Below, piece after piece: positions 8,924 to 17,873 of a stretch of 64,000 nt of DNA. The notes under the pieces are model-generated. The model searched no databases. It was not told where the DNA came from and saw only the letters and a list, made by a program, of their open reading frames with translations. The translations under genes were made by a program, and so were the position numbers. The stretch covers positions 62,001-126,000 of the forward strand of contig JADJJE010000016.1 in NCBI GenBank assembly GCA_016706685.1, written 5' to 3'. The stretch is from Sandaracinaceae bacterium. Lineage in GTDB: Bacteria > Myxococcota_A > Polyangia > Polyangiales > Houyiibacteriaceae. Position 1 is the stretch's first letter. Each line of letters starts with the position of its first letter.

Positions 8924-10944
8924 GCCCTGGTCGCATCACCCTGGCGTTCGGCATCCTCGCTGGCGTGCTGCTGTGCGCAGGCGCGGTCGTGGGGCTCGAG
9001 CGGGCGTCCCACGGCCTCGACCTGGTGGTCGAAGCACGCGCGGGTCACGACGGCTACTTCCCCGTGCACCACGGCTTCGAGCCGCGCCCCGCGTTCAGGA
9101 GCCGCCACCGGCTGAACGCCATCGTGCTGCAGAAGTGGAACTTCCGCGCGCACCCCGTGCCCACCGGCCCGGTGCCCTATCGGGTCACCCTGCGTGGCCT
9201 GATCGAGGTCCCCGAGGGAGCCTCCTGGAGCCTGCGCGTGCGCCCCACGCGCGGCACGCGGCTGCGCATCGAGAGCGCGGCGAGCGAGCTCGCGCCAGGG
9301 CGACACCCTGTACACATCACCCTCGAGGCCACGTTCCCCGAGGACGCCTCGGTGGCGCTCGAGTACCGTGATCACCGCGCGGCGGGCAGTGGCTTTGCGC
9401 GTGTCCCGGTGAGTGCCCTGTCGCCCGAAAGCCCAGTCCCGCTGGTGCGCTCGCCCGCCCTCCCATGGGTGATGTCGGCCGGGCTGCTCTTCCTGGCGTG
9501 CCTCGCGCTGCTGGCCACCCGCGACGCCGTGCGCTGGCGAGCGCGAGCGGGGCACGTGGCGCTGCTGCTGATCCTCGCGTTCGGTCTCGGCGCGCGCCTC
9601 TTCGACTACGAGGTGATGCCCGACTTCCACGAGAACCCCGACGAGCTCTTCGCCACCTGGAACGGATACCAGCTGCTCACCGATGGCACCACGCAAGGCT
9701 GGTCCTTGTGGGCAGGCGAGTATGGAGACCGCGTCGTCATCGAGCCCGTCTCGTACTTCGAAGCGCGCCCCTTCCAAGTCATCCGCCCCTACCTCGAGCA
9801 CCCACCGCTCCTCCACCTGCTGGCCGGCGCGGCCGCCAAGTTGGGTGGCGCCCAGCACTACCTGCACGCTCGGCTCACGCACACGCGCCTCGTGCCCATC
9901 GCGCTCTTCGTACCCTCGCTGTTGCTGCTCTTCATGATCGGCCGCCGCCTCTTTCCGGGTACGCCCACGCCCTACTTCGCGGCGCTGCTCTACAGCGCGC
10001 TGCCCAACGTGGTGGTCCAGCAGCGCGTCGTGAAAGAGGAGGCGCTGCTCACGCCCATGGCGCTGCTGGGCGTCTATCTCCTCCTGCGCTGGGACGCCGA
10101 CGCAGAGCGCCGCGAGCGCTTCATCTGGCTGGCCGCGTTCGTCACGGGGCTGGGTGCGCTGGCCAAGGTGCCCGGCGCGTTCTTCCTGCCGCCGCTGGTG
10201 CTGCTGTTCTTCATGCGCGGAGGCCTGCGTCCCGCGCTGCTGGCCTGCGCAGGCGGCGTGCTCGGGCTGCTGCCGCTGCTGCTCTACGGCGCCTACGTGG
10301 ACCTCGACCTCTTCGTGTTCAGCACGGGGACGCAGGCGGGCGGGCGCCCGGCGCACTGGAACATCCTTCCGCGCTTCTTCGCGGACGGCCTGATCAACCA
10401 CAACCTGGTGGGGCACGGGCACACGCTCTTCGTTTGGCTCGCGTACGCGCTGGCGTTCGGCAAGCTGGATGCACCGCGCCGCGCCGTGCTGAGCCTGCCC
10501 CTCATCTACTTGGCAGCGCTCGCGCTCTCGAGCGGCAACTGGACGTTCGGCTGGTACATCCTGCCCATGATGCCGTTCATCTGCTTGGGAGCGGGCCATT
10601 TCCTGACGGATCTGGTGGAGCGGCCCACCTTCTTCGGTGGCCTGCTGCTCTTCGGCCTGCTGGTGATGTACGGCTTCAACTTCATGCACGACCTCCCGTG
10701 GGCCATGGCACCCGCCGGCTGGGTCGTCCTGCGGCGCATCATCACGCCGTTCATGCTGGTCGCGCTCGTCCCGTTCATCGTGGCAGAGGCATGGCCCACC
10801 CGGCGCTCACTCGGTGCCGCGCGGCTCATGACGGGGGCCGGGCTGGCTGCGTTCCTCTTCAGCAGCGCCTACTTCGCGGTGCACTACGAGACGCTCTACG
10901 ACTCGCATCGCAACTTCGACCGCATGACCCACTTCGACCGCTGA
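8920..10944 (+). CDS. GT-C (GT39/ArnT-PMT-like) membrane glycosyltransferase
   Basis: 674 aa. An N-terminal membrane segment and a soluble beta-rich domain (about residues 30-165) precede a polytopic GT-C core. The first lumenal loop carries FHENPDELFATWNGYQLL, holding the acidic Asp/Glu pair expected of polyprenyl-phosphate-sugar dependent transferases. HPPLLHLLAG and VKEEALLTPMALLGVYLLLR follow, as in PMT/GT39 proteins. The start is TTG at 8920, overlapping the previous stop as TTGA; no closer ATG fits. It would use a sugar donor such as the product of the DPM1-like GT2 at 14.7 kb (inference). It ends 5 bp from the convergent YfhO-like gene. Confidence 0.8.
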   Translation: MSPGRITLAFGILAGVLLCAGAVVGLERASHGLDLVVEARAGHDGYFPVHHGFEPRPAFRSRHRLNAIVLQKWNFRAHPVPTGPVPYRVTLRGLIEVPEGASWSLRVRPTRGTRLRIESAASELAPGRHPVHITLEATFPEDASVALEYRDHRAAGSGFARVPVSALSPESPVPLVRSPALPWVMSAGLLFLACLALLATRDAVRWRARAGHVALLLILAFGLGARLFDYEVMPDFHENPDELFATWNGYQLLTDGTTQGWSLWAGEYGDRVVIEPVSYFEARPFQVIRPYLEHPPLLHLLAGAAAKLGGAQHYLHARLTHTRLVPIALFVPSLLLLFMIGRRLFPGTPTPYFAALLYSALPNVVVQQRVVKEEALLTPMALLGVYLLLRWDADAERRERFIWLAAFVTGLGALAKVPGAFFLPPLVLLFFMRGGLRPALLACAGGVLGLLPLLLYGAYVDLDLFVFSTGTQAGGRPAHWNILPRFFADGLINHNLVGHGHTLFVWLAYALAFGKLDAPRRAVLSLPLIYLAALALSSGNWTFGWYILPMMPFICLGAGHFLTDLVERPTFFGGLLLFGLLVMYGFNFMHDLPWAMAPAGWVVLRRIITPFMLVALVPFIVAEAWPTRRSLGAARLMTGAGLAAFLFSSAYFAVHYETLYDSHRNFDRMTHFDR

Positions 10945-10949
10945 CGGTC

Positions 10950-12752
10950 TCAGGCCGCGGTCGTCTTTCGCCGGTACCCGTAGGCAAACGCCACCCACGC
11001 CAGCAGCAGCCCCACACAGGTGCCTGCCAGCCCGGGGATGAAGGCGCGCGGCGCGTAGCGCACGATGATCTTGTGCTCGCCCTCCGGCAGATCCACCGCG
11101 AGGCGCCCGCGATCATCCACGACCTTGCCGTGGTTGGTCTGCCAGTCGGGGTCGTAGTTCTGGTTGAACACCACGCGCCCGTCACGAATGAGCTGCGCCG
11201 TGGCGTGGAAGCGGTTGGGCGTGCGCACCACCTCCACCACCTCACCCGCACGGTTGCGGCGCCCCTCCACGTGCGCCTGCGGACGCTGGCCCTCCCAGAG
11301 GCCGTTCGCGATGCGCCAGTTCATGTTGCCGACGTAGCACATGGCTGTGCCCTGATTGAGGCGCGGCAGGCTCGCGAGCAGGTACCCGTAGAGGTGCGCC
11401 GGGGCGTAGTGGAAGGACTCGGCCGGGGGGTCACGCGAGAGCGGGGGGTCGTGCCACTTGTCGCTCACCGTGGCGCTCCACGCGAAGAGCCACGCGGTGG
11501 CGGCCACCACCATGAGCCCCGGAATCACGCGCTGCACACGTGGCCAGCGGAACGCTTCTCGGTAGCGCTCGCGCAACCACTCGAACCCAGCCAGCAGCGC
11601 GTCGAAGCCGAAGCCCGCGAGCGCCGCGACGTACAGGGTGGCCAGGCCCGAGAAGCGCGAGGGCAGCCGCAGCGAGTCGTAGACCGGCAGCCGATGCAGC
11701 AACGCCCAGGGCGAGTAAGGCCCGTGGTCACCCAGCAGCAGGGCGATGAAGAAGAGCGCCCCCACCCACGCCAGGTGGCGACGGCGGTTGATGGCCACGC
11801 CCACGCCCGCGATGGCCAGCACCAGGAGCGGCGGGCTGATGAAGGCCACGTACTCGGGCCAGACGAACTCGTGGAGCGGGTGCTCCCAAGGGAAAGACCA
11901 ACGCCCCCAGAGGTCCAGCAGCTCGAAGGGCTGCATGCTGTCGCTGCTCTCGATGAGGCGGGGGTAGCGCTGCAGCACGTCCAGGATGGGAATGAAGCGT
12001 ATGGCCCCCAGCAGCGCGGTGAGCACGGCTGCCAGCAGCAACCCGCGCACCACGCCCCAGCGCGAGCCCAGCCGCCGTGCGACCTCCGCGCCGGCCTCGC
12101 CGCTGCGCCGCGGGACGAGGCGCACCAAGGCGTCGAAGGCGGCCAGCACCACGAAGTACGGGAAGGGATAGGTGCCGCCCTCCATCACGGTGAGGGCCAA
12201 GAGCGCCGCCACCGCCACGGCAGCGCGCGCGTCCATCGCCGACGCACGCAGCGCCATCAAGAGCGCGGGGGCGAAATAGAATGGCAGGAAGGTCGCGTGC
12301 CCACCCCCGATCTGCCAAGCGAAGTAGCCGCTGGCCGCCCAGGTGATGGACGCCACGTAGCTGGCGAAGACGGACAGCCCGTGATGCGCACGCGCCCAAC
12401 GGAAGGCCCAGTAGAACCCGAACCAGGCGTGCAGGATGACCAACACCTTCTGCGCCAACGTGGTGCCCAGCACGAACGCGAGCAGGAACTGTGGACCGTA
12501 GGTCTGGCTCTCCGGGTTTCCCAGCAGGGGCACGCCGCCGCAGTGGAACGGGTCCCAGAGCGGCATCTCCCCGAAGCGCGTCACCGTGACCCAGGCTGCC
12601 TCCCAGTGGTGGTGCACCATCTGCCAGTCGCCGAAGCCCGTGTGGAACCCCGTGAGGAGCGAGCTGCCCCACTGCCCCAGCGCCAGGCCCAGCGTCACCA
12701 GGAGCGCGATGCGCCGCTCACGGCGAGGGTCGCCCGCTGCACCATCACTCAT
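10950..12752 (-). CDS. YfhO-like polytopic membrane protein (GT-C superfamily type)
   Basis: 600 aa with about twelve hydrophobic segments and a C-terminal periplasmic beta-rich domain before a last membrane span. The loop after the first span (TGFHTGFGDWQMVHHHWEAA), then PLWDPFHCGGVPLLGNPES, are typical of YfhO/PMT-related membrane proteins with unknown glycosylation substrates. Its ATG overlaps the stop of the upstream gene by four bases (ATGA), so the two are cotranslated. It faces the GT39-like gene tail to tail with 5 bp between stops, leaving no space for a separate terminator. Confidence 0.72.
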   Translation of the reverse strand: MSDGAAGDPRRERRIALLVTLGLALGQWGSSLLTGFHTGFGDWQMVHHHWEAAWVTVTRFGEMPLWDPFHCGGVPLLGNPESQTYGPQFLLAFVLGTTLAQKVLVILHAWFGFYWAFRWARAHHGLSVFASYVASITWAASGYFAWQIGGGHATFLPFYFAPALLMALRASAMDARAAVAVAALLALTVMEGGTYPFPYFVVLAAFDALVRLVPRRSGEAGAEVARRLGSRWGVVRGLLLAAVLTALLGAIRFIPILDVLQRYPRLIESSDSMQPFELLDLWGRWSFPWEHPLHEFVWPEYVAFISPPLLVLAIAGVGVAINRRRHLAWVGALFFIALLLGDHGPYSPWALLHRLPVYDSLRLPSRFSGLATLYVAALAGFGFDALLAGFEWLRERYREAFRWPRVQRVIPGLMVVAATAWLFAWSATVSDKWHDPPLSRDPPAESFHYAPAHLYGYLLASLPRLNQGTAMCYVGNMNWRIANGLWEGQRPQAHVEGRRNRAGEVVEVVRTPNRFHATAQLIRDGRVVFNQNYDPDWQTNHGKVVDDRGRLAVDLPEGEHKIIVRYAPRAFIPGLAGTCVGLLLAWVAFAYGYRRKTTAA

Positions 12753-14680
12753 GGTGTGTTGCCTCGGCGAGCACGGGTGTCCTCGGCCGCGCGCAGACCG
12801 TCGAGGTGACGCTGGGTGAGGTCCGCCTCGCGGTCGCGCCCTTCATCACGGAGCAGGTCCACCAGCAGCGCCACGTCATGGATGCGCTGTGAGGGCGCCA
12901 GGCGCGTGGCGCGATCATGCCCCGCCGGCGCCCACTGCTCGCAGACGAAGGCTACTGCGCGGCGCACCTCCGGGGTCTCCTCCGGCTCCCACACGAAGTG
13001 CTGCACCACCACCAGCGCCGCCAGCAGCGTGGCACCCCCCACCACCCCCGCGCGCGCAGGAAGCGACGGCAGCTCGCGCGCGGTGGGGGTGCTGCGCCGG
13101 GCCGCGAAGAAGGCCACCAAGAGCAGCGGCGCCATGGACGCGCTGCCGTACCAGCTCACCAGGTTGCCCGCGTTGTACGGCGCGAAGTCGTGACCCAGCA
13201 ACACGGGCATGAGCTGCGACACGGGCACCGAGATCTCCGGCATGAGGTGCGGGTAGTAGATGGACGGCAGGGACGCGCTGACGAAACCCGCCAGGAGCAG
13301 GCCCAGGCCCAGTGCGGCGGCCATCACGCTCGCGCGACGGGACAGGCGGTCGAGCGCCACCATGCCGAAGAAGCCCAGGAAGGGGACCAATGCCACGAGG
13401 TAGCGCGGGCCGATGGACCAGCCCGCGTGCCAGATGTTCATGAAGCAGATGAAGACGTAGAGCCCCACGCAGGCGAGCGTGGCCACCAGCGCGTCCACGC
13501 GGCGGCCGCGGGCCTCCGGCGCGACGAGCACCGCCAGCAGGCCAGCAAGACCCAGGGCCAAGAGCGGCGACGTGGCGAACATGCCGAGGCGTCCGTCGAA
13601 GAGCAGCGAGAAGGCGCCGTCCCAGTGGAAGCTCTCGGCGCCGAAGAAGCCCTCTTGGTGGCCCGCTCGGAACGCAGGGTTCTCCACGAAGAGGTGGCCG
13701 GGCGACAGCGGGTTGCCGAACGCGCGCCACTGGAAGTGCATCATGAGCAGCGTGGGCACCATGGCTCCCATCGCGAAGCCGAAGATACGCGGCAGCGGGC
13801 GGATCGCGACGAGCGCATACACCGAGAGCAACGCGCTCAGCACGAAGCAGGGGTACTCGAAGAGGCTGGCGCCTGCCGCCAGCATTCCGGCGGCCGCGGC
13901 GGAGTCCCACGTGACCGCGGACCGGCGCCCCTTGGCCGCGCGCTGCCGTGCCTGCTCCCGTGCGTCGTACAAGATCATGAATGCGCCGAAAGCACACGCG
14001 GCGCTCTGCGTGTGGCTCGCGAAGAGGTACGCGTAGCCCACCATGACCGACCCGAGCCCCACCCCGAAGAACGCGAGCTCGCGCAGGTGACGCCGGCGTG
14101 TGTGGCGCCCGAGGAAGCGGTGCAGCCCGATCAGGAAGAGCAGCGTGGGCAGGATGGTCCCGCTGAGCCGCATGCTGTAGACCGACCAGCGCAGGCTGAC
14201 GTCCCCCTCGCCCCCCGACAGCGCGCGGTAGAGCGCGTAGCCCGGCACGCCGAGGAAGCTCGCCCCAGGCGCCTTCACCGAGTAGTAGGCGCGCGTCGCG
14301 TTCGCGGGGGCGCCGCCGTCGCAGGGCAAGAGCGTTCCATCGGGGAAGCGGTCCACGCAGGCTGCGTCGTTCACCCAGCCCCAGCGCGCGCGCGGCCCCC
14401 CGATGTCGTAGGTGCCGTCATCCACGAGCGCCGCCGTCATGTAGACGCGCACGTTCTCGTTGGGGTTGTTCAGCGCCGGGTAGTACGGGACGACGTAGAG
14501 GTAGACGCACGCCACCAGGGCGACGGACGCCCACGTCTCACGCCATGGCGTTGCGCCCTGCTGGGCAGCGGGCTCGGGCGCCGTGACGACGCTCGCAGGG
14601 GTTTCCGACACGGTGCGGACGGTAGCAGCTTCGCGGCCGTTGGCGGCACCCTCGGGGCGGGAATACGTGTGGTGAGCCAT
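12749..14680 (-). CDS. Large polytopic membrane protein, probable GT-C-type transferase
   Basis: 643 aa. A polar 45-residue N-terminus is followed by a first span (VALVACVYLYVVPYYP). A large first external loop has NNPNENVRVYMTAALVDDG and then YYSVKAPGASFLGVPGYALY, a SxKAPG element seen in GT39-related mannosyltransferase-like proteins. About ten more spans follow, then a charged C-terminal tail of about 60 residues. Family membership is by resemblance of layout and these motifs, not by a catalytic test. The ATG at 14680 leaves only 15 bp to the divergent GT2 start, so a start slightly inside is possible. Confidence 0.65.
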   Translation of the reverse strand: MAHHTYSRPEGAANGREAATVRTVSETPASVVTAPEPAAQQGATPWRETWASVALVACVYLYVVPYYPALNNPNENVRVYMTAALVDDGTYDIGGPRARWGWVNDAACVDRFPDGTLLPCDGGAPANATRAYYSVKAPGASFLGVPGYALYRALSGGEGDVSLRWSVYSMRLSGTILPTLLFLIGLHRFLGRHTRRRHLRELAFFGVGLGSVMVGYAYLFASHTQSAACAFGAFMILYDAREQARQRAAKGRRSAVTWDSAAAAGMLAAGASLFEYPCFVLSALLSVYALVAIRPLPRIFGFAMGAMVPTLLMMHFQWRAFGNPLSPGHLFVENPAFRAGHQEGFFGAESFHWDGAFSLLFDGRLGMFATSPLLALGLAGLLAVLVAPEARGRRVDALVATLACVGLYVFICFMNIWHAGWSIGPRYLVALVPFLGFFGMVALDRLSRRASVMAAALGLGLLLAGFVSASLPSIYYPHLMPEISVPVSQLMPVLLGHDFAPYNAGNLVSWYGSASMAPLLLVAFFAARRSTPTARELPSLPARAGVVGGATLLAALVVVQHFVWEPEETPEVRRAVAFVCEQWAPAGHDRATRLAPSQRIHDVALLVDLLRDEGRDREADLTQRHLDGLRAAEDTRARRGNTP

Positions 14681-14695
14681 GGGGTTGCCCGAGCG

Positions 14696-15499
14696 ATGAG
14701 CGCCCCTTACCATCCCCCCGCCGTGCCCACGACCGGAACCCTCGACGCGCTGCCAAGCCCCCTGCTCGTGCGCGGGCTGAGCGTCGTCCTGCCTGCCCAC
14801 GACGAGGTCGAGACACTCGCCGAGGTGGTGAGGGACGCGCTACGGGTGGGGGCCACATGCGCGGGTGTGCTCGAGGTGATCATCGTGGACGACGGCAGCC
14901 GCGACGGTACGGCCGACGTGGCCCATGCCCTCGCCCGCGCGGAGGAGCGGGTGCGCGTGGTGACCCACCCGCAGAACCTGGGCTACGGCGCCGCGCTGCG
15001 CTCGGGCTTCCAGCACGCCCAGCACGAGTGGATCTTCTACACGGACTCGGACGGCCAGTTCGACCTCGCGGAGCTGCCGCGCCTGCTGGCGCTGCTGGGC
15101 CGCTACGACGTGGTCACGGGCTACCGCGCCGCGCGGCGTGATGGATATGTCCGGAGTGCGTTTGGTGCCACCTTCAGCGCCGCCGTGAACCACCTGCTGG
15201 GTGTGCACGTGCGCGACGTGAATTGCGCGTTCAAGGTGTATCCCAAGCACCTGTTCGACGGGCTCGCGCTGCAGGCCACCGGCGCGCTGATCGACGCCGA
15301 GATGCTGGCCGCGGCACGCGTGGCAGGGCTGCGCGTCGGCGAGCTGGCGGTCACCCACCGGCCGCGGCTGGCAGGCGAACAGAGCGGCGCTCGCGTGGAC
15401 GTCATCGCGCGTGCCATCCTGGAGTTCGGCGCGCTCGCGCTGCGCCAGGCGGCCGCGCGTCGGACGCGAACCGACGCGCTCGCCACCCCACTCCGATGA
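14696..15499 (+). CDS. Family 2 glycosyltransferase, DPM1/polyprenyl-phosphate sugar synthase-like
   Basis: 267 aa. The GT-A fold is clear: LSVVLPAHDEVETL near residue 28, VIIVDDGSRDGT (about 62-73), the pattern NLGYGAALRSGF and the DSDGQFD metal-binding DxD region near 118-124. No C-terminal membrane segments are present, as in soluble DPM1-like enzymes that make dolichol- or undecaprenyl-phosphate sugars. Such donors feed GT-C enzymes like those encoded on either side. Its stop overlaps the start of the methyltransferase gene (ATGA). A GTG at about 14722 is an alternative start; the ATG at 14696 lies only 15 bp from the divergent gene's start. Confidence 0.83.
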   Translation: MSAPYHPPAVPTTGTLDALPSPLLVRGLSVVLPAHDEVETLAEVVRDALRVGATCAGVLEVIIVDDGSRDGTADVAHALARAEERVRVVTHPQNLGYGAALRSGFQHAQHEWIFYTDSDGQFDLAELPRLLALLGRYDVVTGYRAARRDGYVRSAFGATFSAAVNHLLGVHVRDVNCAFKVYPKHLFDGLALQATGALIDAEMLAAARVAGLRVGELAVTHRPRLAGEQSGARVDVIARAILEFGALALRQAAARRTRTDALATPLR

Positions 15500-16326
15500 A
15501 CTTCAAGCTGCTCTTCCCCACCTACCGCGCGCGCGAGCAATACATCCGCGCCACGTTGAGCAGCCTGGCTTCGGCGCGAGCGCCGGGGCGCGCGGGAGAG
15601 CCTGCGTTCGCCCGCGCGCTGGACGTGGGCTGCGGCGAGGGAGAGCTGCACGCTTGCCTCGCCGCCCACGCGCGTGAGCTGGACGCGTGTGACGTGAACG
15701 CCGGCGACCTCGCGCGCGCGGCCGCCCTCAACGCGGACCTCGGCAACGTGCGCTACACGCAGGTCACGGGGCCCCAGCTGCCCTACCCGGACGCGGCCTT
15801 CGACCTGGTCACGTGCCTCGAGGTCATCGAGCACGTGGACGACCCCCTCGGGCTGGTGGCCGAGCTGGCCCGCGTCACGCGACCCGGCGGCGCGCTGATC
15901 CTGACGTGCCCGAACCACGACTTCCCGCGCACCTACGACCCCATCAACCACGCGCGGAGGCGCACCCGCCTGCCGCTCGCCATCGGGGCCTACGGGTACG
16001 GCCACTCCTGGCTGGTGCGCCGCGAGCAAGCAGCTCACTGGCTGGACCGAGCCGGCTTCCGAGTCACGGGCATCACCCCGCTGAGCGGAGCCCTCGCAGC
16101 GGCGAGCGAGCTCTATGTGCCCGGGCTGCTGCAGCGCCTGCTCAAGACCAACGCGAAGAACAGCGGCGGCTCGGACACCGGCTCGGGTCGCGGTCTGCAC
16201 GTGCGCGACCGGCGGCCACCGCGTGGGCTGGTCACGCTGACCGACGCCCTGAACGCGCTCGACGCACGGTGGCTGTCGGCCGACGCCGCTTCGGTGGGCC
16301 TCGCGTTCCTGGCCGAGCGGCGCTGA
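15496..16326 (+). CDS. Class I SAM-dependent methyltransferase
   Basis: 276 aa. Motif I is LDVGCGEGELHACL (about residues 38-51). The acidic residue ending strand 2 is in DACDVNAGDLARA. The post-motif region holds FDLVTCLEVIEHVDDPL, the usual Methyltransf_11 signature, and RPGGALILTCPN. The substrate is not visible; position between a GT2 and a GT-C-like gene suggests a lipid-linked sugar or glycan. It is translationally coupled to the GT2 through the four-base overlap at 15496-15499, and the next gene starts 11 bp after its stop. Confidence 0.85.
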   Translation: MNFKLLFPTYRAREQYIRATLSSLASARAPGRAGEPAFARALDVGCGEGELHACLAAHARELDACDVNAGDLARAAALNADLGNVRYTQVTGPQLPYPDAAFDLVTCLEVIEHVDDPLGLVAELARVTRPGGALILTCPNHDFPRTYDPINHARRRTRLPLAIGAYGYGHSWLVRREQAAHWLDRAGFRVTGITPLSGALAAASELYVPGLLQRLLKTNAKNSGGSDTGSGRGLHVRDRRPPRGLVTLTDALNALDARWLSADAASVGLAFLAERR

Positions 16327-16337
16327 CGGGGCCACGC

Positions 16338-17858
16338 ATGCAAGCGCGTCCCACCCTCCGCCAGCGCCTCTCGCGCGCCGCTCCATGGCTCGGGCTCGGG
16401 CTGCTCACGCTGCTGCAGCTGGTGCTCTTCGCCGCTCACTTGCCCGGCATCCATCGGCTGCCGGGGTGGTTCTACCCGCCCATCGTGCGGGGGCTCGGGG
16501 CCGGCTGGGCCATGGCCGCCGTCTGCCTACTTACCCCGTGGCTGGTGCACCTCACGCTGCGCGCCGCGCGGGCTGGCCACACCGCCGGCACCCTGACCGC
16601 GGCCCTGACCCTGGGGCTCGTGACGCAGGCGCTGTTCGTGCCCCTCGACGCCAACCGTGAGGACTCGCTGCTGGCCCGTCACGAAGGCGGTCACGGCGAG
16701 TTCCATGCGATCGCACAGAGCACGCGCGGTCACCTGCGCGACGTGCTTCAGCACTATGACGAGCGCGCGGAGGCCCGCGAGCTGGGGGTCTTCGCGCCCA
16801 CCAAGCCCCCCGGCGCGCTGGCCGTCTACGCAGGCCTCGACGCCCTGGGTCGCGGGCCGCTGGCAGGCCGCTTCACGGGCTTGCGCACGCTGGCCCAGCT
16901 GAGCCCGCGTGTGTCCGGCTACCCAGACGGCTTCGTCGCGTCCGTGCTGCTGTTCCCGCTGTTCACGGCGCTGCTGCTGCCGCTGGTGGTGCTCTTGGGC
17001 GCCCGGCTCCACCAGCGAGATCACGCCGCGAGCGCGCCGGCGCCCGAGCGCCCGCCGCGCGATCTCGAGGCGGGTGCCGCCGCGGCCGTGCTGACCGCGA
17101 CAAGCCCTGCGCTGCTGCTGATCACCTACCACCTCGATGGGGCGCTCTACCCGCTGTGCGCCGTGCTGGCGCTGTGGCTGGTCAGCGTGGCCATGAGCAT
17201 GCACGGACCGCAGCGCGGGCTCTCCCTCTCGGCGCGCGTGCTGTCTCTGGCCACGCTGGCCGGCGTGGTCTTCGGTGCCGGGCTGTACGTCTCCTATTCG
17301 CTCTTGCCCGCCCTCGGCCTGGTGCTGGGCGTGGTCGCCGCGTTCGGCCTCGCCACCCGCCACGCGGCGCGGCCCCTGCGGCGCAGTGTGCTCACGCTGC
17401 TCGGCTTCACGCTCGGAGCCGTGGGGGTCACGGCGGCGTTCGTCCTCCTCTTGGACTACCAGCCCGCTCACCGCTTCGCGGCGGCCATGCGCTACCACGA
17501 CCGCTGGAAGGCCGCGGTGCCCGTAGGCCCGTGGCGCGTCTGGGCGCTGCTCGAGTGGGCGCTCTACGCGGGCTTCCCGTTGGTGGGCCTGCTGCTGGCA
17601 CGTGCGCTTCGCTCGCTGCGCCACCTGCGCGAGGCGCGGCAGGTCACCAGCACGCTCCTGCCGCTGGGAGTGGTTGCCTCGCTGCTGGCCGTGAGCGCGC
17701 TCAGCGGCACCAACGAGGTGGCCCGGATGTGGCTCTTCCTGCTGCCCGTCGCGGCCATCGCCGCCGTGCCCGCTTCGGCCCGCGGACGCTCGGTGGAGGC
17801 GCTGGCTGCGGCGCAGCTGCTGTTGGCGCTGGTCATGAAGGCCAACCAGCCCTGGTGA
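16338..17858 (+). CDS. Polytopic membrane protein, possible GT-C family member
   Basis: 506 aa with about ten to eleven hydrophobic segments. The loop near residues 150-165 carries FAPTKPPGALAVYAG, resembling the TKPPG element of PMT-related membrane transferases. A further span (LLITYHLDGALYPLCAVLAL) follows. No complete family signature was recognised, so 'GT-C-like' is an inference from topology, this element and neighbours. It is the third gene of a plus-strand unit (GT2, methyltransferase, this) and ends 15 bp from a convergent gene. Confidence 0.6.
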   Translation: MQARPTLRQRLSRAAPWLGLGLLTLLQLVLFAAHLPGIHRLPGWFYPPIVRGLGAGWAMAAVCLLTPWLVHLTLRAARAGHTAGTLTAALTLGLVTQALFVPLDANREDSLLARHEGGHGEFHAIAQSTRGHLRDVLQHYDERAEARELGVFAPTKPPGALAVYAGLDALGRGPLAGRFTGLRTLAQLSPRVSGYPDGFVASVLLFPLFTALLLPLVVLLGARLHQRDHAASAPAPERPPRDLEAGAAAAVLTATSPALLLITYHLDGALYPLCAVLALWLVSVAMSMHGPQRGLSLSARVLSLATLAGVVFGAGLYVSYSLLPALGLVLGVVAAFGLATRHAARPLRRSVLTLLGFTLGAVGVTAAFVLLLDYQPAHRFAAAMRYHDRWKAAVPVGPWRVWALLEWALYAGFPLVGLLLARALRSLRHLREARQVTSTLLPLGVVASLLAVSALSGTNEVARMWLFLLPVAAIAAVPASARGRSVEALAAAQLLLALVMKANQPW

Positions 17859-17873
17859 GGGCCCGAAGCCGCT

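Noticed and set aside
9465..12809. Open frame of 1114 codons on the plus strand
   Set aside because: It covers the GT39-like gene in another frame and the YfhO-like gene in antisense; composition is Arg/Pro/Ala/His-rich with no domain, typical of high-GC shadows.
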